Below are positions 10,773-22,180 of a stretch of 64,000 nucleotides of DNA, one piece after another. The notes below the pieces were generated by a model. It did not search any database, was not told the DNA's origin, and saw only the letters and a list, made by a program, of their open reading frames with translations. The stretch is from contig OZ038423.1 in assembly GCA_964036155.1 (NCBI GenBank), forward strand, positions 1,054,001 through 1,118,000. The letters are read 5' to 3'. A program made the position numbers and the translations under genes. The DNA comes from Diploscapter coronatus. Its lineage: Eukaryota > Nematoda > Chromadorea > Rhabditida > Rhabditidae. Position 1 is the first letter of the stretch; each line of letters opens with the position of its first letter.

Positions 10773-12701
10773 TCAGTACCTCATTCCATTTTTCAGATGA
10801 GTTTTAGAGATGTGCAGGATTTGCGTGCCGGCAGCTTCAACTTGGATGTGAAAGTTCAGAGGAGAAAACTTGTTCCAGTGAACACCGGTGATTTCATTTT
10901 TCATAATTTTTAAAGGCAAATCTAAAATTTGTCTTTGAAATAGGCAGGATTGTAAATAGATTTTTTCAAACCAGGCTCGGACGTCGCTGCCCTTGCAATC
11001 AGACAACCATCCACACGACCGCTCTTCATCGAATTTACCATCCCTTCGACACTCCTGTACCCAGTCGCAAAAAATTTGCATTCCTTGTACACAGAACGCA
11101 GCTTAATTCGAGAATTTTAAAGCAGAATAAGCGATTTTTTTTACCAAATCTTGCAAATCCACGTAGAATTTCAGGCGTTTCGCGAATGCCGGAGGCAGAG
11201 TTTCTATTGGAATATTTAAAGGTTCAGTTACCCCTCCGCAATACTCAACGAAGTCAAAGAGACCCTGAAAATCGTTTATTTTTATTTTTTCTATGATTTT
11301 TTCAGGACTTCAAAGTATTTGGATATCTCCACAGCGTCTTGGAGACCGTTTTCACTCTCGAAGAAGTATTCAGTCGGATTTATCTTCGCACCAATGATAA
11401 ACTTGTCGCCTTTCGGAATACACTCACGAATTGCATTAACTGAAAGTGAATAATTTTAATAAACAATGATGCACAATTTCTTCTACCAATATCAGCTATG
11501 ATTTTCACACGACTCTCAATCGATTGCCCTCCGTATTTATCAGTGCGTTTGTTGTGCTTGGCACTGGTGAATTGCGAGAGAAGGAAGCCGTAAGCCGAAT
11601 TCAGTTGAATCCCCTCGAAGCCTAAAATTAGCCAATATTTTCTTCTGATAAAAGAAAATACCGGCTTCTTTGACTTTCAGAGTAGCGAACACGAATCGGT
11701 CGATGATTTCGTGCTGAATGTCCTCCAGCGATATTTGGACGTACTCGTAGAATTTGAACTCGTTGATCGGGTCGTAGTGGAACTCTGTGGAAGAGTCCAC
11801 AGCGGTTTGGCGTCCACACTAAATTGTCTTTTTTGTATTTCAAAATTTGCATCGTGAAATTTAAAGAAGAAATGATTTACTCTACCAAGATATATTGTTG
11901 ATGCCGAAATCTGAGAGGTCGAACATGAGAGGGGAGAAAGTAGCGGTTTTAGGCCAGTCTCTCCTTTTCGTGTGGTATTTTCCGATTTTTTAACCACTAA
12001 AAATAGCTGTGCACCACTTTGCACACCCCTCCCAGGCTCCGGCATCAACAATATATCCAAATTCTTCTATAATTTGAAAATTACGTGTCCTAATTGCATG
12101 ATCCCCAAGCATCCGTCGATTTTGGAGACGTCTGCCCATTTCCTCAGTAACTTTTCCAACTCGTTCGACCAATTTTCCTGACAGATGACTGCATTTCCGG
12201 GGATCTCAAGGCAGTACTGAAATCATAAATGTCGGAAAATTTTGGACTTTTCTTAGATTTGTACCGGATTAACCATGACGTTTCCTGTGATGCTCATACT
12301 GAAGCCTCCTCTGGACCATCGTTCGTATAAATTGAAAATTTCCTGGTTTGGATACCCCCGGCTTTTCACATCGCTACTCCAAGTGCAGATTCCTTCGGAC
12401 ATAGGGCCCTTAAATTTGATGTTTCTAATAGTAAAAGGCTATTCGGAAACCGCACGACATCAACACCCCAGGACATGCGAAATAGTGTATGGTTTGGGTA
12501 GAGTATTTGGTGATAGGCTTTCTTTTATCACATTATTTGGCATGGCTTGCGCTCCTGAGTGTCGTGCGGTTTACAATTTGCCTAATAAAATAGAAATTTG
12601 CATACCTTGATCAGCGCATTCTTCAACGTAGCGCCATTTTTGAAGGTGATCGGCTCAAATAGGAGTGATGAATCAACAATTGGTCCGGGATATCGATCCA
12701 T
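10773..12701 (-). CDS. NADH:flavin oxidoreductase / Old Yellow Enzyme family protein
   Basis: FMN-dependent alkene reductase family, (beta-alpha)8 barrel, probably cytosolic. Nine minus-strand exons give 397 residues: 12606-12701, 12265-12408, 12085-12216, 11662-11818, 11487-11621, 11309-11439, 11145-11264, 10972-11101, 10773-10921. Family landmarks in order: PMSEGICTW (about 34-42), GGFSMSITGNVMVNP (about 66-80, FMN-binding strand), QLGHCGRQT (about 121-129), GIQLNSAYGFLLSQF (180-194), NKRTDKYGG (200-208), FDFVEYCGG (about 264-272), FATGYRS and DGCLIARAATSEPDLP near the C-terminus (phosphate and dimer regions). Positions 184 and 187, usually His and His or Asn, are Asn and Tyr. Similar proteins occur in several C. 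elegans copies. Intron 1 holds a family A element and intron 3 a family D element. The last intron is placed so that the frame continues through the conserved SEPD segment. Confidence 0.92.
11890..12056. mobile_element. MITE family D, copy 1
   Basis: Inside intron 3 of the oxidoreductase gene. The terminal inverted repeats begin ATATTGTTGATGCCGAAATC and end GGCATCAACAATAT. The interior is shared with 33361-33530 and 59604-59774. AT-rich ends suggest a TA target site, as in Tc1/mariner-type elements. No ORF of its own. Confidence 0.8.
12437..12582. mobile_element. MITE family A, copy 1
   Basis: Inside intron 1 of the oxidoreductase gene. Starts GGCTATTCGGAAACC and ends GGTTTACAATTTGCC. Flanks TAGTAAAA and TAATAAAA match at seven of eight bases, a likely 8-bp target duplication. 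The interior carries GCGAAATAGTGTA and a GATAGGCTTTC segment found in most copies. Confidence 0.8.
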
Positions 12702-14144
12702 GATAGAAATAATCTATTGGTTCCTCAAGAAAATGTCGCGAATGTGCGAAATGTGCCGATATTGTCAACAGAGCTGACAAAACTGATAATGTTGGCGAAG
12801 TTTGCATCGCGGTTTAGTGTAGGCTTTTATACTAAAGACAAGCGCTGTGGTTCGGTCCAAGAATGATGAAAATGTGTCGGAAAAGATTGAAGGAATCTAA
12901 GAGGTCACTGAGAAAGAAGTAAATCAGAGATTGCTTTTCGATGATAACCTGACGAGCAAATAGTCGAATGAAAGGGTAGAGTCGAGTCTTGGAAATTTGA
13001 ACTATTACCCACATTCTAAATTAAAGATCCTTGATCACATTTTATGACTGATTTCATGCATTACAAAGTTTCATAACACGTTTGTTTTGTTTCTTTATTA
13101 AAGAAAATAAATTGTGTAAGTTACAGAAACGTTAGTTAGTTAGGATGAATAAACTAATCTTGAAGAATCATCGCTTAGGCTCAAGTGAGTTAGGAAAATA
13201 CCGAAAATATTGTTTATAAAACGGAAAAGCTGAGAATTGAATGATAGTCTGAAATATATATATGATGCGAAAATAGAGAACGGTGGATGGCCTTTACCTA
13301 AAACAGTGTTATGTATGATTAGACGCGAATTCATGAGAAATAGAAACTGATGAAAAATTGGTAGGTTTAAATTGTTTATCAATCGACTATAATTTGAACC
13401 TATCATCGAATAACTGCAAATATAATTAAAACTTCTATTCTATTTTAATTTTATTTACATTAGACTGGACTTGCTATGATACTTTCAGGAAAATGAAGTT
13501 AAGACTTTCTTAATCAAAACGTATTGATTTTTAGAATAAACATTATCATATTCATATATCATATTGACATCTGCCCGCGTATTTAAATTTTCTTGTAAAA
13601 TGTCCTTACGTTTAGAAGAAAATGTGTATGAGAATTAATTGAAACGAGATGTGAGAACAATAATATCAGAATTTCGTACTTAAAAACCAAAAAAACGAAA
13701 CAAAGTCACAAATAACAATACATTATTGTCAAAATGAGAAAGATTCATGCATAAAATATGTTGATGAACATGTCCGGGGTAAAATCAATAATTATTTGAA
13801 AAATCCATAAGAATTATTGATTTTAGGAAGTCAGACTGAGACATACTTGGAAGCTCGAGATTACGTTTAGAAAATTTTCTTGGGTATGGTTTACGCTAAA
13901 ATGGAAGTGTGAAGGATAATTGAAATCAGTGGAAATCAACAACCAAATGTATTCATCGTATTCGAATTTGTGTGAAGATTTGTTTCCGGAAATCAATTTT
14001 TAAATAGTTTTTCTGCAAAAATTAAAGTTTGATTTTCGAAACTTCAAGAAATCAAATCATCATCAATGGCTACATCAATAAATTTGACGGTGATTCGTCA
14101 AATTTCCCTAACATCTTCAGTAAAAAATAAGTTTCACGGCGAAT
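12702..14144. other. Intergenic region between the oxidoreductase start and the apl-1 stop
   Basis: No exon supported. The right part is the 3' UTR of apl-1; the best minus-strand polyadenylation signal is TTTATT near 13449, which would give a 3' UTR of about 700 bases. The left part is the promoter of the oxidoreductase. A short hairpin is formed by TTTAGTGTA and TATACTAAA near 12815-12835. Confidence 0.4.
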
Positions 14145-17100
14145 TTACGCTTTTCCGTCGAAAAACGAATACGTCGGATTCTCGTAGCCGTTGACCTGCA
14201 TGCCCGCGACGTGCCTTTCCTCGGGGGTGTAGACGTCGACCTATAGTTGGAAACATTTGTATCATTGGTTGGGAGAGAACGCGTCGATATTCAAAAACTA
14301 CATGCTATTCGTCTTTCTTCTACGCGACTCACTATTTCGCTCCTCCAAATTCGATTTCTAATTGCTGCTGCATGAATATATCGACTTTGTTCTCTAGTCA
14401 ACGATATAAAAGACCACTTTTATCGAAAAGAGCCCCCACCAAAAAGGCTAAGTCATTTTTTCGAATCGTATCCATTTTAAGTTTTATTTTATAGTTAATA
14501 TTTAAATAGTTTACCTCAATGAATCCATGCCTTGCGTGCCGCTTGCGGATGGTGTGGATGACGAAGAAGGCGAAGCAGATAATGCATGCCGTGAGGAAGA
14601 TGAGCAGACCGTTGGCCGAAGCCAAAATCGACTCGGCTTCTTTCTGCAAAAAGAATCGTTTATTGGATTTTTGGGTAATATTGATATAAGTTTCTTTTTC
14701 GAAGTATTTACGGATAGCGCACATTTTTCTTCCTTTTAAAAAGCTGTAAGATAATTACTAAATGGCGGAGTTCTATAGTTCAGGATAGACGAGAGAATGG
14801 AATTTGAAAAAAAAAATATTGTGGGAAAGACACTCTGCCATTTAGTAATTGTCTCAGGAAAATCATCAACATACCCTCTGAACGAGTTTAGCCTCCTTGT
14901 AGTAGGAGTGGGTCTCTTCGATGATGGGCTCGATGTCGACGCGCAGCTCCTTGACCGGCTCGGAGTCGTCATCCTCGTCAGATTCAGATTCCGAATCGTC
15001 ATCGTCATCGTCGTTCGTCTGCACCTGCTTTTCAATAATCTTCGGGGATTCCTGCAAATCAAATATTCACCTTTGTCTCAACCATTTGACTCTTTCGACT
15101 TCATGCAAACCTCTCTCTCTCAATTTGAAAAAGTAATATTTGCAAAAATGGATGTGAGGTTTACATGAACATAGCATTTCTGTTAACATATGTAGTCAGC
15201 ACAATAATTGTCAAAATTTGTACATGAAAAGCGAGAATTTCGTATGACTAGTGTTCACATTTAAAAAAGCGAATAATGAATAATAAATTGCCTTGGGCTT
15301 CTCGGGCTCCGATTCTTTTTTCGGGTTGAGGTTGACGAATTTGACCGCCGCCGCCGGATTCTTTCCAGCTGGGAGCACCTTCTTTCGCACCTCCTCATCA
15401 TCCTCGTCCTCATAGTAATCGTCTTCATCCGATTCAGGGTCGTCGTCGCTCACCGGCAACAGCTATAAGGCCACACATAATCATTTTAACTAGTCCAGCT
15501 AATTGCCCTGATTAGACTTGTATATAATTTAATTTTATTAATTGACTAATTTAGTGTTCTGCTCACACATTGTTATCTTTAAGCTAGTTATTTTGGCATC
15601 AATGTAAGTGGACAACGTCTAAACTGGTTCAAATTTTTACCCGGGATTTTTCAGTGGACGCTGTCGGTTTTTGTGTTGTGGATGATGGCGGAGCCTTGAC
15701 GTCGAGTTTGGCGTTAGGATGGGTCTTTTCGAAGGATTCCTAAAGATTTGTGTCTTTGGACATGTTATTTGGGATGAAGCCTGATGATGCAATCATGAGA
15801 AAAACGATGTTCCTCCATCGAGTTAAATCTCAAATCCTATTAGGGTGATCTTAGCTGCGCGTCGAATCAGGTTTGTCTATTTCTCAGACTATGAGGAGGA
15901 ACATCATTTCCGAGGAAACGAGATAACTAACCGAGTAGACGTCGATGAGTTTGACGTTCTTGTCTCCATTCAACGAGTCCAGTTCGTTGATTTCCTTGTC
16001 CGACAGCTCCGGAGTGTGCTCGCGTCGGTAGTCAGCCCAGTAGGCCAAGGCAATTGGTCGGACTTGGGCCTCCAAATCGGGGTAGTCGCGCAGAATGGCG
16101 ATCGTTCCGTTGATCCGCAAATCGATGTAGCGCATTCGTCGGAGCACAGTTGGTCGGAAGCTCTTCGCCTCCTCTGGGTCAGTCCTGAGCAGATGGCGGT
16201 ATCTGTTCAGAGTATGGATACGATCCTTCTCCTCAGCACGGATGCAGGCCTTGAAAATGATAAATATCGCTCGGATTTTGCAAGTTTATTTTTACCTTCA
16301 GTTTCTGAAGAACGTTGTGCTTGTTTGAAGAGGCGACGTGAGTGGCCAGAGCCTCTCTGAAGTCGTGAGTAGCATCGCGTTTCTTGGCGTTCAAATTGGT
16401 CTGGACGCGCTCCTCGTGAACAGATTCCAGCTCCTTCTTCATTCTCTTGTGCTCTTCCTCCAGAGAAGCGACAGTCTAAAACCGATTTTGCTGATCGAAT
16501 CGATTTTCGTTGTCAGTGATACGATACCTTTTGGAATCGATTAGTCATGGTGGTCTTGAATTCTTCGGCGCCCTTCGGGTCGGTCTTTTTCATTTCCTGA
16601 TAGCGCGAGTCCAGCTCGGACCACTCCTTCATGACTTTGTCAATCTTCGCTCGGTGCTTCTTGTCCAGACGCTCCTCGGCCTGCTTGAAGTTCTCGTGCT
16701 CGTGGGACAGGTCGGCCTTCTTGTAGTAAGGATCTTGTAGGAAGGAGTCATCTGAAATGATGTAACTTTTAGTCTGGGCTCCGGAAGCAGAATGCGAAAG
16801 TCGTACCCTCTTCGGGCTCGTCTTCTTCCGTGTAATAGTCCGAGTCGTCATCATCTGAGTCGTCATCCTCGTCCGACTTGGTCTTTATGCCGAGCTCATC
16901 AGACGCTGAAAAAGCGAGAAATTGTACCTTCCTGTTACAACAATTATTTACCTTCAGCCGGGCAGCACACAAATTCGACTCCAGTGAACATGTCCAAAGC
17001 ACAGGGCTCAAGAACGGCGAAGGAGCGAACCACCATGGGTTTTTCGTTGAAGCGCTAGAATGTTTGATTCCAAAAAGTTTCGTTATTCAAGAAACGTTTG

Positions 17101-20100
17101 GGCTACCTTAGCTTGGCACTGCTTGCCAGCCTCTAATTTCCAGTGCGGATAATCGTTGCACATCTCGCGGCTGTTTACGTGCGAGAACTTGCAATCGTGC
17201 GGCACTTGCAGGGCCTCCGAGCGGAATTCGCCGTCTGAAATTCGGAATTTTGCATTTCTCGGGACAAATTGCACGTACCAATGCAGTGGTATGGTCTGAC
17301 CGTCCTGGACCACTTGCAGGGCGATCCTTCCTCTTTGCACCATTTGTCGATGGTGACCTCATGCGAATATTCGACGATATTCGTTATGTTCAGTTTGGGG
17401 TACGACTGAAAATGTCTAACTTGTATGTTTTGAAGATTCCTATATTTTATCATTCTTTCCCTTATGCTCCTCTTTGCTTGATTATAATCCAGAGCCCCTT
17501 GAAGCGTATGCTAATTTTAACCGGCTTAACGAGAGGGATTGAGTATTGTGTGTGTATTCGTGTGCATTCAAAGACACATTGCGCCGATATGTCTAATTTA
17601 GTCGTGAGAAGAGCGAGAGAGAGAGGAATGTCCGACTTTCTTTAGCTCTCCTAGTTTCTAATGCAATTTTCCTTCTAATATACGAATCTCTTGAGCAGCT
17701 TGTGCTGCGGAAAGCCTCGTGTGTATAGACCCACATAGTAAGCTAATTATGCAGCTGTAGCGAGAACGAGTAAATGTGGAGGCTTTAATATAAAGTAAAA
17801 ATTCATATATCGAAGGATTTTTAAATGATTTTTTGTTGCTTTTATGGTTCAAATTGGTGTTGCTGGAAAGAAGAAAATTCGCTGAAAGAGGATTTTCTAT
17901 ATGAGAATTCCCCTTAGGAGCAGTGTCTCTTATGAGGAGGAGATTGCTTTATTTTGCTCGCTTTCCTTCTTCCTTTTTCTCCTTTATTTTTACAAAGTAA
18001 AGCCCTTATTTGGAATGAAATGAAATGGAATGGGTGTGTGTGTGTGTGTGCCGAGGTTCACTCAATCGCTAAGAAGTGTGGGATTTTAGCGCCGCTAACA
18101 GCTGAATTCTTAAACGAAAGAGAATTATAAATGAGAAAAAATCCCTCTCTCGGTCCCGTGAAAATAATTTCCTTGAAAAAGTAAAGTTATTGGATATCAC
18201 GGTTCTAATAGCTGGGAATGCAATTGTTTTTGTCTTCCTTTTAAAAATTTCGAGATTAAATTCGAATAAGTAAAGCACGAGCTGAAAAATAACTTAAGGG
18301 TATTAATTTCAGTAGATTAGTCTCCCTTCGAAAAATGCCGGCTGAGATTTATTCAATTCCCAGCCCCCACACACATAATCCGTCGATATTCAGTCAAATC
18401 GCGTTACATTGTCGCTATAAAATCGAATAATCGCCAGATAATAGCAAAATGTATGGAGAAATGAATATATTCCTATACATACAATTCATTGCCGATAATC
18501 CCTTTTGACATTTCTACTTTTATGCTCTATATGAATACGTTGAATCATGTTATATGATAAAAAATCGATCGAGATATCAAAGGTCGAGATATTTGCTTAT
18601 GTTTTTTTTAATTGCAAAATGTAAGATTCTTGCGCAGATAAATTATAATTATAAATAAGTTGTGTTGAATAATATATTCCATAAAATGTTGCATCATTTT
18701 TAAATCACATACCGAAAAGGTTCGCTTTCTTAGACTATACTACGATTTCAGCACTGGTCTTCGAATTCCCTCGAGGTTTCTCGAAGGGCAACTTAAGAGT
18801 GAATGTCAGCAAAAACCAAAGTCTTAGCAAAGGGGGTGTTTCCAGGGGTCCTCAGATCTGGCTGATTTGCACATCATTTGTTCAGTTTTTCACGCTGATT
18901 CTCGTGGTGCTATTCGTTTTTCATAAAAATTATCGTATGCAGGATTACGGTAACCTAAAGTTTTGACAGATCCGACCTCGGGAAAAAATTCATAACTTTC
19001 TTATTTGTGGACTAAATCGAAGGGGGTTTTCAGTATTGGATAGCCCACGAAAAACTCTACAAATAATGTAACTACGACCACTTGCTATCATCAATAACTT
19101 CCCGCCAAAAAAGTAATTTCCGAAAAAGTGACCCTGGCTGACTGCAGTTTTTCAATTTTTTACCCAGATTAGAGTCCGATACCCCGGCTGGAAACAGGTT
19201 TATTTGGTAGAGAATTCAATTCTGCATCTGAATATGTAAAAATTTTCAGAAAATCGAATGGTCGAAACCACGAAAAATGCGTCCGAACGCGTAAAACCAG
19301 GGTGATTATTGCATAGTTTCAACTTTGACTCCCCATAACTTTCTTATTTCCCAGCCAAATTGAATGATTATATTTTTATTTTGTAGATCTTGAATAGGAG
19401 AATAAAGTAAAAATAAAAATAAACATTTTAGAAATTAATTTTGGCAGGAAAAATTAGCCTAAATTACCCCATGTACCCGTACTGTGTTTACAATGGTAAT
19501 GTGAGTTAACATCGGAATTTTTCATAGAATCATGTAGAGCTGTTCAAGTTGATCAACTTTTGTTCCAGGACTTCTTCTAGAATGTGCACACACAGAGAGA
19601 TATGAATTTTTGAAAATAATGTATAAAAAGGCATAATGCTGAGTTTGGCCATCGTACTTCAAAAAATTCTGGAGCCCCAACGATAATGAATCCGAGGTCA
19701 GTCCTGGAATGAAAGTTGTTCACCATGTCAATCTACACAACATACTGGAGGTACAAATTTTTCCAACGTCATTTAGCGTAAAGATAGTACGAGCCAAAAA
19801 GTACCCAATTATGACGCGAAAGGTGCGCATTTCTGCAGGAGTTGATATTCAAAAATTCTTATTTTATTGTCTGATAACCTAGAAACTAAATGCTATCGAA
19901 TAAAAAAATAATCATGAAATTTGGTTCAGAAATAAGAAAGTTATGAGGGATCAAAGTTGACACTATACAATAATCACCCTGGTTTTACGCGTTCGGACGC
20001 ATTTTTCGTGGTTTCGACCATTCGATTTTCTGAAATTTTTTACAAATTCTGATGCAGAATTGAATTCTCTACAAAATAAACCTGTTTCCAGCCGGGGTAT

Positions 20101-21912
20101 CGGACTCTAATCTGGGTAAAAAATTGAAAAACTGCAGTCAGCCAGGGTCACTTTTTCGGAAATTACTTTTTTGGCGGGAAGTTATTGATGATAGCAAGTG
20201 GTCGTAGTTACATTATTTGTAGAGTTTTTCGTGGGCTATCCAATACTGAAAACCCCCTTCGATTTAGTCCACAAATAAGAAAGTTATGAATTTTTTCCCG
20301 AGGTCGGATCTGTCAAAACTTTAGGTTACCGTAATCCTGCATACGATCATTTTCATGAAAAACGAATAGCACCACGAGAATCAGCGTGAAAAACTGAACA
20401 ATATATATGTAAATCAGCCAAATCGACAGACCCCTGGAAATATCGACTTTGGTCCTTACTGACATTTACTCTTAAACTTGCTCGTGTCTGACTAATGCGC
20501 GCTCGCAATGGATGAGTTGCTCACGTTCGAGCGAAAGATTTGGGGGATTTTGAGATTCTCAGAAGATACATAAGATTTGAATATATGAAGGAGCTCTGGA
20601 TTAGAAATTTGAAAGTTATATCTTGTTTAGGTTAAAAAGAATCTGATCCAATGACGCATGATAATGGAACATTGGCTAATTTAGAAGCAGAACAATTAGT
20701 TCCTTCAAAATGGTGCCCTAGCAACTTTATAAACAGGTATATTGTTAACATTTGGCACCAGAGCAGTTTTTTGAAAGGGTAACTTTGGTTTTTTTCAGAA
20801 ACTACTCCGAATTCATTTGATATTAAACAAAAACAAACTAAAGGGGTACACTTGGTGTTTTTCAGTGATAAAATTAGGGCTGTAAATGTTTAGACATGCG
20901 CATATCTAAACATTTTCGGCTCTGGATAAAATGATCCTCACCTTCTTGCAATACTTGAGAATGTCGAGTTTGCCGGAGACGCAAGTGGCGTATCGCGTTT
21001 CGTCGGTCTGCCACGTGCCGTCCTCAGCCATGAACTTGTTGCGGAAGCCGCATTCGAACGCCACCAGCGGCACGAACTTCTCGTGCTGCTTCTTGGCCGA
21101 TGATGGACTTGCCTGAATTCGACAAATTTATAATTTCAATTTGGCAATTACTAAATGGCAGAGTGCTATAGTTAAAGATAGACGAGAGGATGAAACTTGA
21201 AAGAAATAGTGTGGAAAAAACACGCTCCGTCATTTAGTAATTGTCTTTCAACTTAGGGAGATTTAGACAATTTATTATTTTACAAATTTCAGGACTGAAT
21301 TAAACATGTCGAAATTACTTATAAACGCTAGCTATCTTTCGGACATACATGAACTGAATTTTCAAATTTAACATCTATTTAGAGGATTATTGAAAACAAG
21401 TGTTTAATAGCAGAAATATCTCAAATTTGCAAGATATAAAATATTAAAGTTTAGAGCTCTTGGTTTAAAGAAATCGCATCAGTTGTTTTGTTATCACTAA
21501 AATTCACTTCCACTTTCGTGCTAAGTTAAATCTGCTTGTTTTCAGCGCCAACTTCAAAGGTCCATTGTCCTTATTTCATACGTATGCGCGATTTTTCGAG
21601 TTGGATAAATTTGTCTTCAGGGAAAACAATTGAATTATTACGTAGGGTCTCTACAGTACAATAAGTTGTACTTCGAGAACGAAATTTTAGGCGGTTTTTT
21701 TTCTGAAATTTTAAGATATTTTCCCTTTGCATGTGATCCTATGAATTTTCGATGACTAATAATAAACTATCGTGTGGCATTTATCGCATCGAGAATTTGA
21801 AATTATATGCGGGATTTGTGGGATAGAAAATTTAAATCGGTACGAGTCTCACCTCGATGTAGGTCGCCGTCGCCGCCCCGAGGAGCAGCCCGGCTAGGAG
21901 TAAACCCAACAT
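14145..21912 (-). CDS. apl-1: Amyloid precursor protein orthologue APL-1
   Basis: Type I membrane protein of neurons and epidermis. Fourteen minus-strand exons give 693 residues: 21853-21912, 20942-21112, 17279-17405, 17107-17234, 16952-17054, 16807-16905, 16528-16751, 16296-16475, 15932-16249, 15641-15739, 15292-15462, 14875-15051, 14515-14643, 14145-14240. Signal peptide at 1-18. The E1 region (about 30-197) holds all twelve cysteines expected for the growth-factor-like and copper-binding subdomains. An acidic DDDSDDDD segment is followed by the helical E2 domain (about 231-470) and a second acidic juxtamembrane stretch. The transmembrane helix is at about 630-651, and the cytoplasmic tail carries the endocytic motif YENPTY (681-686). 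No Kunitz domain, and no Abeta-like peptide conservation beyond the helix. Length matches C. elegans APL-1. Intron 11 begins with GC. A 3' splice signal lies eight bases before the ATG. Intron 2 (3.5 kb) contains a long foldback element. Confidence 0.96.
14263..14406. mobile_element. MITE family C, copy 1
   Basis: In the last apl-1 intron. The ends are ATTGGTTGGGAGAGAACGCG and the complementary TATCGACTTTGTTCTCTAG. The interior CTATTCGTC, CGCGACTCACTATTTCGCTC and TGCATGAATATATCGAC is shared with copies at 24.9, 57.3 and 60.5 kb. Confidence 0.75.
14750..14854. mobile_element. MITE family B, copy 1
   Basis: In intron 12 of apl-1. Terminal repeats are ATAATTACTAAATGGCGGAG and CATTTAGTAATTGTC. 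Related copies lie at 21.1, 41.7, 42.2 and 49.6 kb. No ORF. Confidence 0.75.
18034..18050. repeat. TG microsatellite
   Basis: About eight TG units in the second intron of apl-1. Confidence 0.8.
18791..20480. mobile_element. Long foldback (inverted-repeat) element in apl-1 intron 2
   Basis: Arms 18791-19385 and about 19895-20480 are inverted copies of each other with scattered mismatches and small indels. Matching landmarks include CGAGGTCGGATCTGTC, GTTACCGTAATCCTGC, CCAGCCGGGGTATCGGACTC and GTTTTACGCGTTCGGACGC, each found on the other strand of the opposite arm. The 0.5-kb spacer has no open frame of useful length, so no transposase is present. Outer ends read ACTTAAGAGTGAATGTCAG and CTGACATTTACTCTTAAACTTG. 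Transcribed within the apl-1 pre-mRNA it would form a nearly 600-bp double-stranded stem. It may be a foldback or TIR transposon without its gene. Confidence 0.9.
20876..20923. repeat. Short hairpin, family E, copy 1
   Basis: GGGCTGTAAATGTTTAGACA is followed by its near-complement TATCTAAACATTTTCGGCTC around a GCGC centre, just downstream of the second apl-1 exon. Similar units occur at 32792-32840 and, as halves, near 43.87 and 44.85 kb. Confidence 0.65.
21143..21247. mobile_element. MITE family B, copy 2
   Basis: In intron 1 of apl-1. Ends GGCAATTACTAAATGGCAGA and CATTTAGTAATTGTC, with the same interior GATAGACGAGAGRATG as copy 1. Confidence 0.75.
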
Positions 21913-21986
21913 ACGCTGGTCTGAAATGTAAACATTTAAATCCAACGCAATTTACGAAAATGACGGATAAACATCGAAAATTAATA

Positions 21987-22180
21987 GGCTATTTGGAAAT
22001 CTTAAGCTATGTGAAATGTGGTGAGGAATGGTCGAGGAAATATTCTATCGGGCAATTTGAGAAGTAGTTGCATCGTAGCATCGTGTTGCATGCGAAATAG
22101 TATAAGACTTGTTGTTAGATAAAAGATCCTCTTCCTCATGCTATTTCGCATGCCTGAGAGTTTGAGATTTCCAAGTTGCA
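21987..22180. mobile_element. MITE family A, copy 2
   Basis: Begins GGCTATTTGGAAATC and ends GATTTCCAAGTTGC, just upstream of apl-1. The interior has GCATGCGAAATAGTAT and CTATTTCGCATGCC. It is longer (about 190 bp) than the other copies and carries no clear target duplication. Confidence 0.65.

Noticed and set aside
10434..10913. 159-codon plus-strand frame
   Set aside because: Overlaps antisense the conserved last exon of the oxidoreductase gene and is Phe/Ser-rich.
19386..19894. Possible transposase in the spacer of the long foldback element
   Set aside because: No open frame of useful length on either strand and no DDE-type motif visible.
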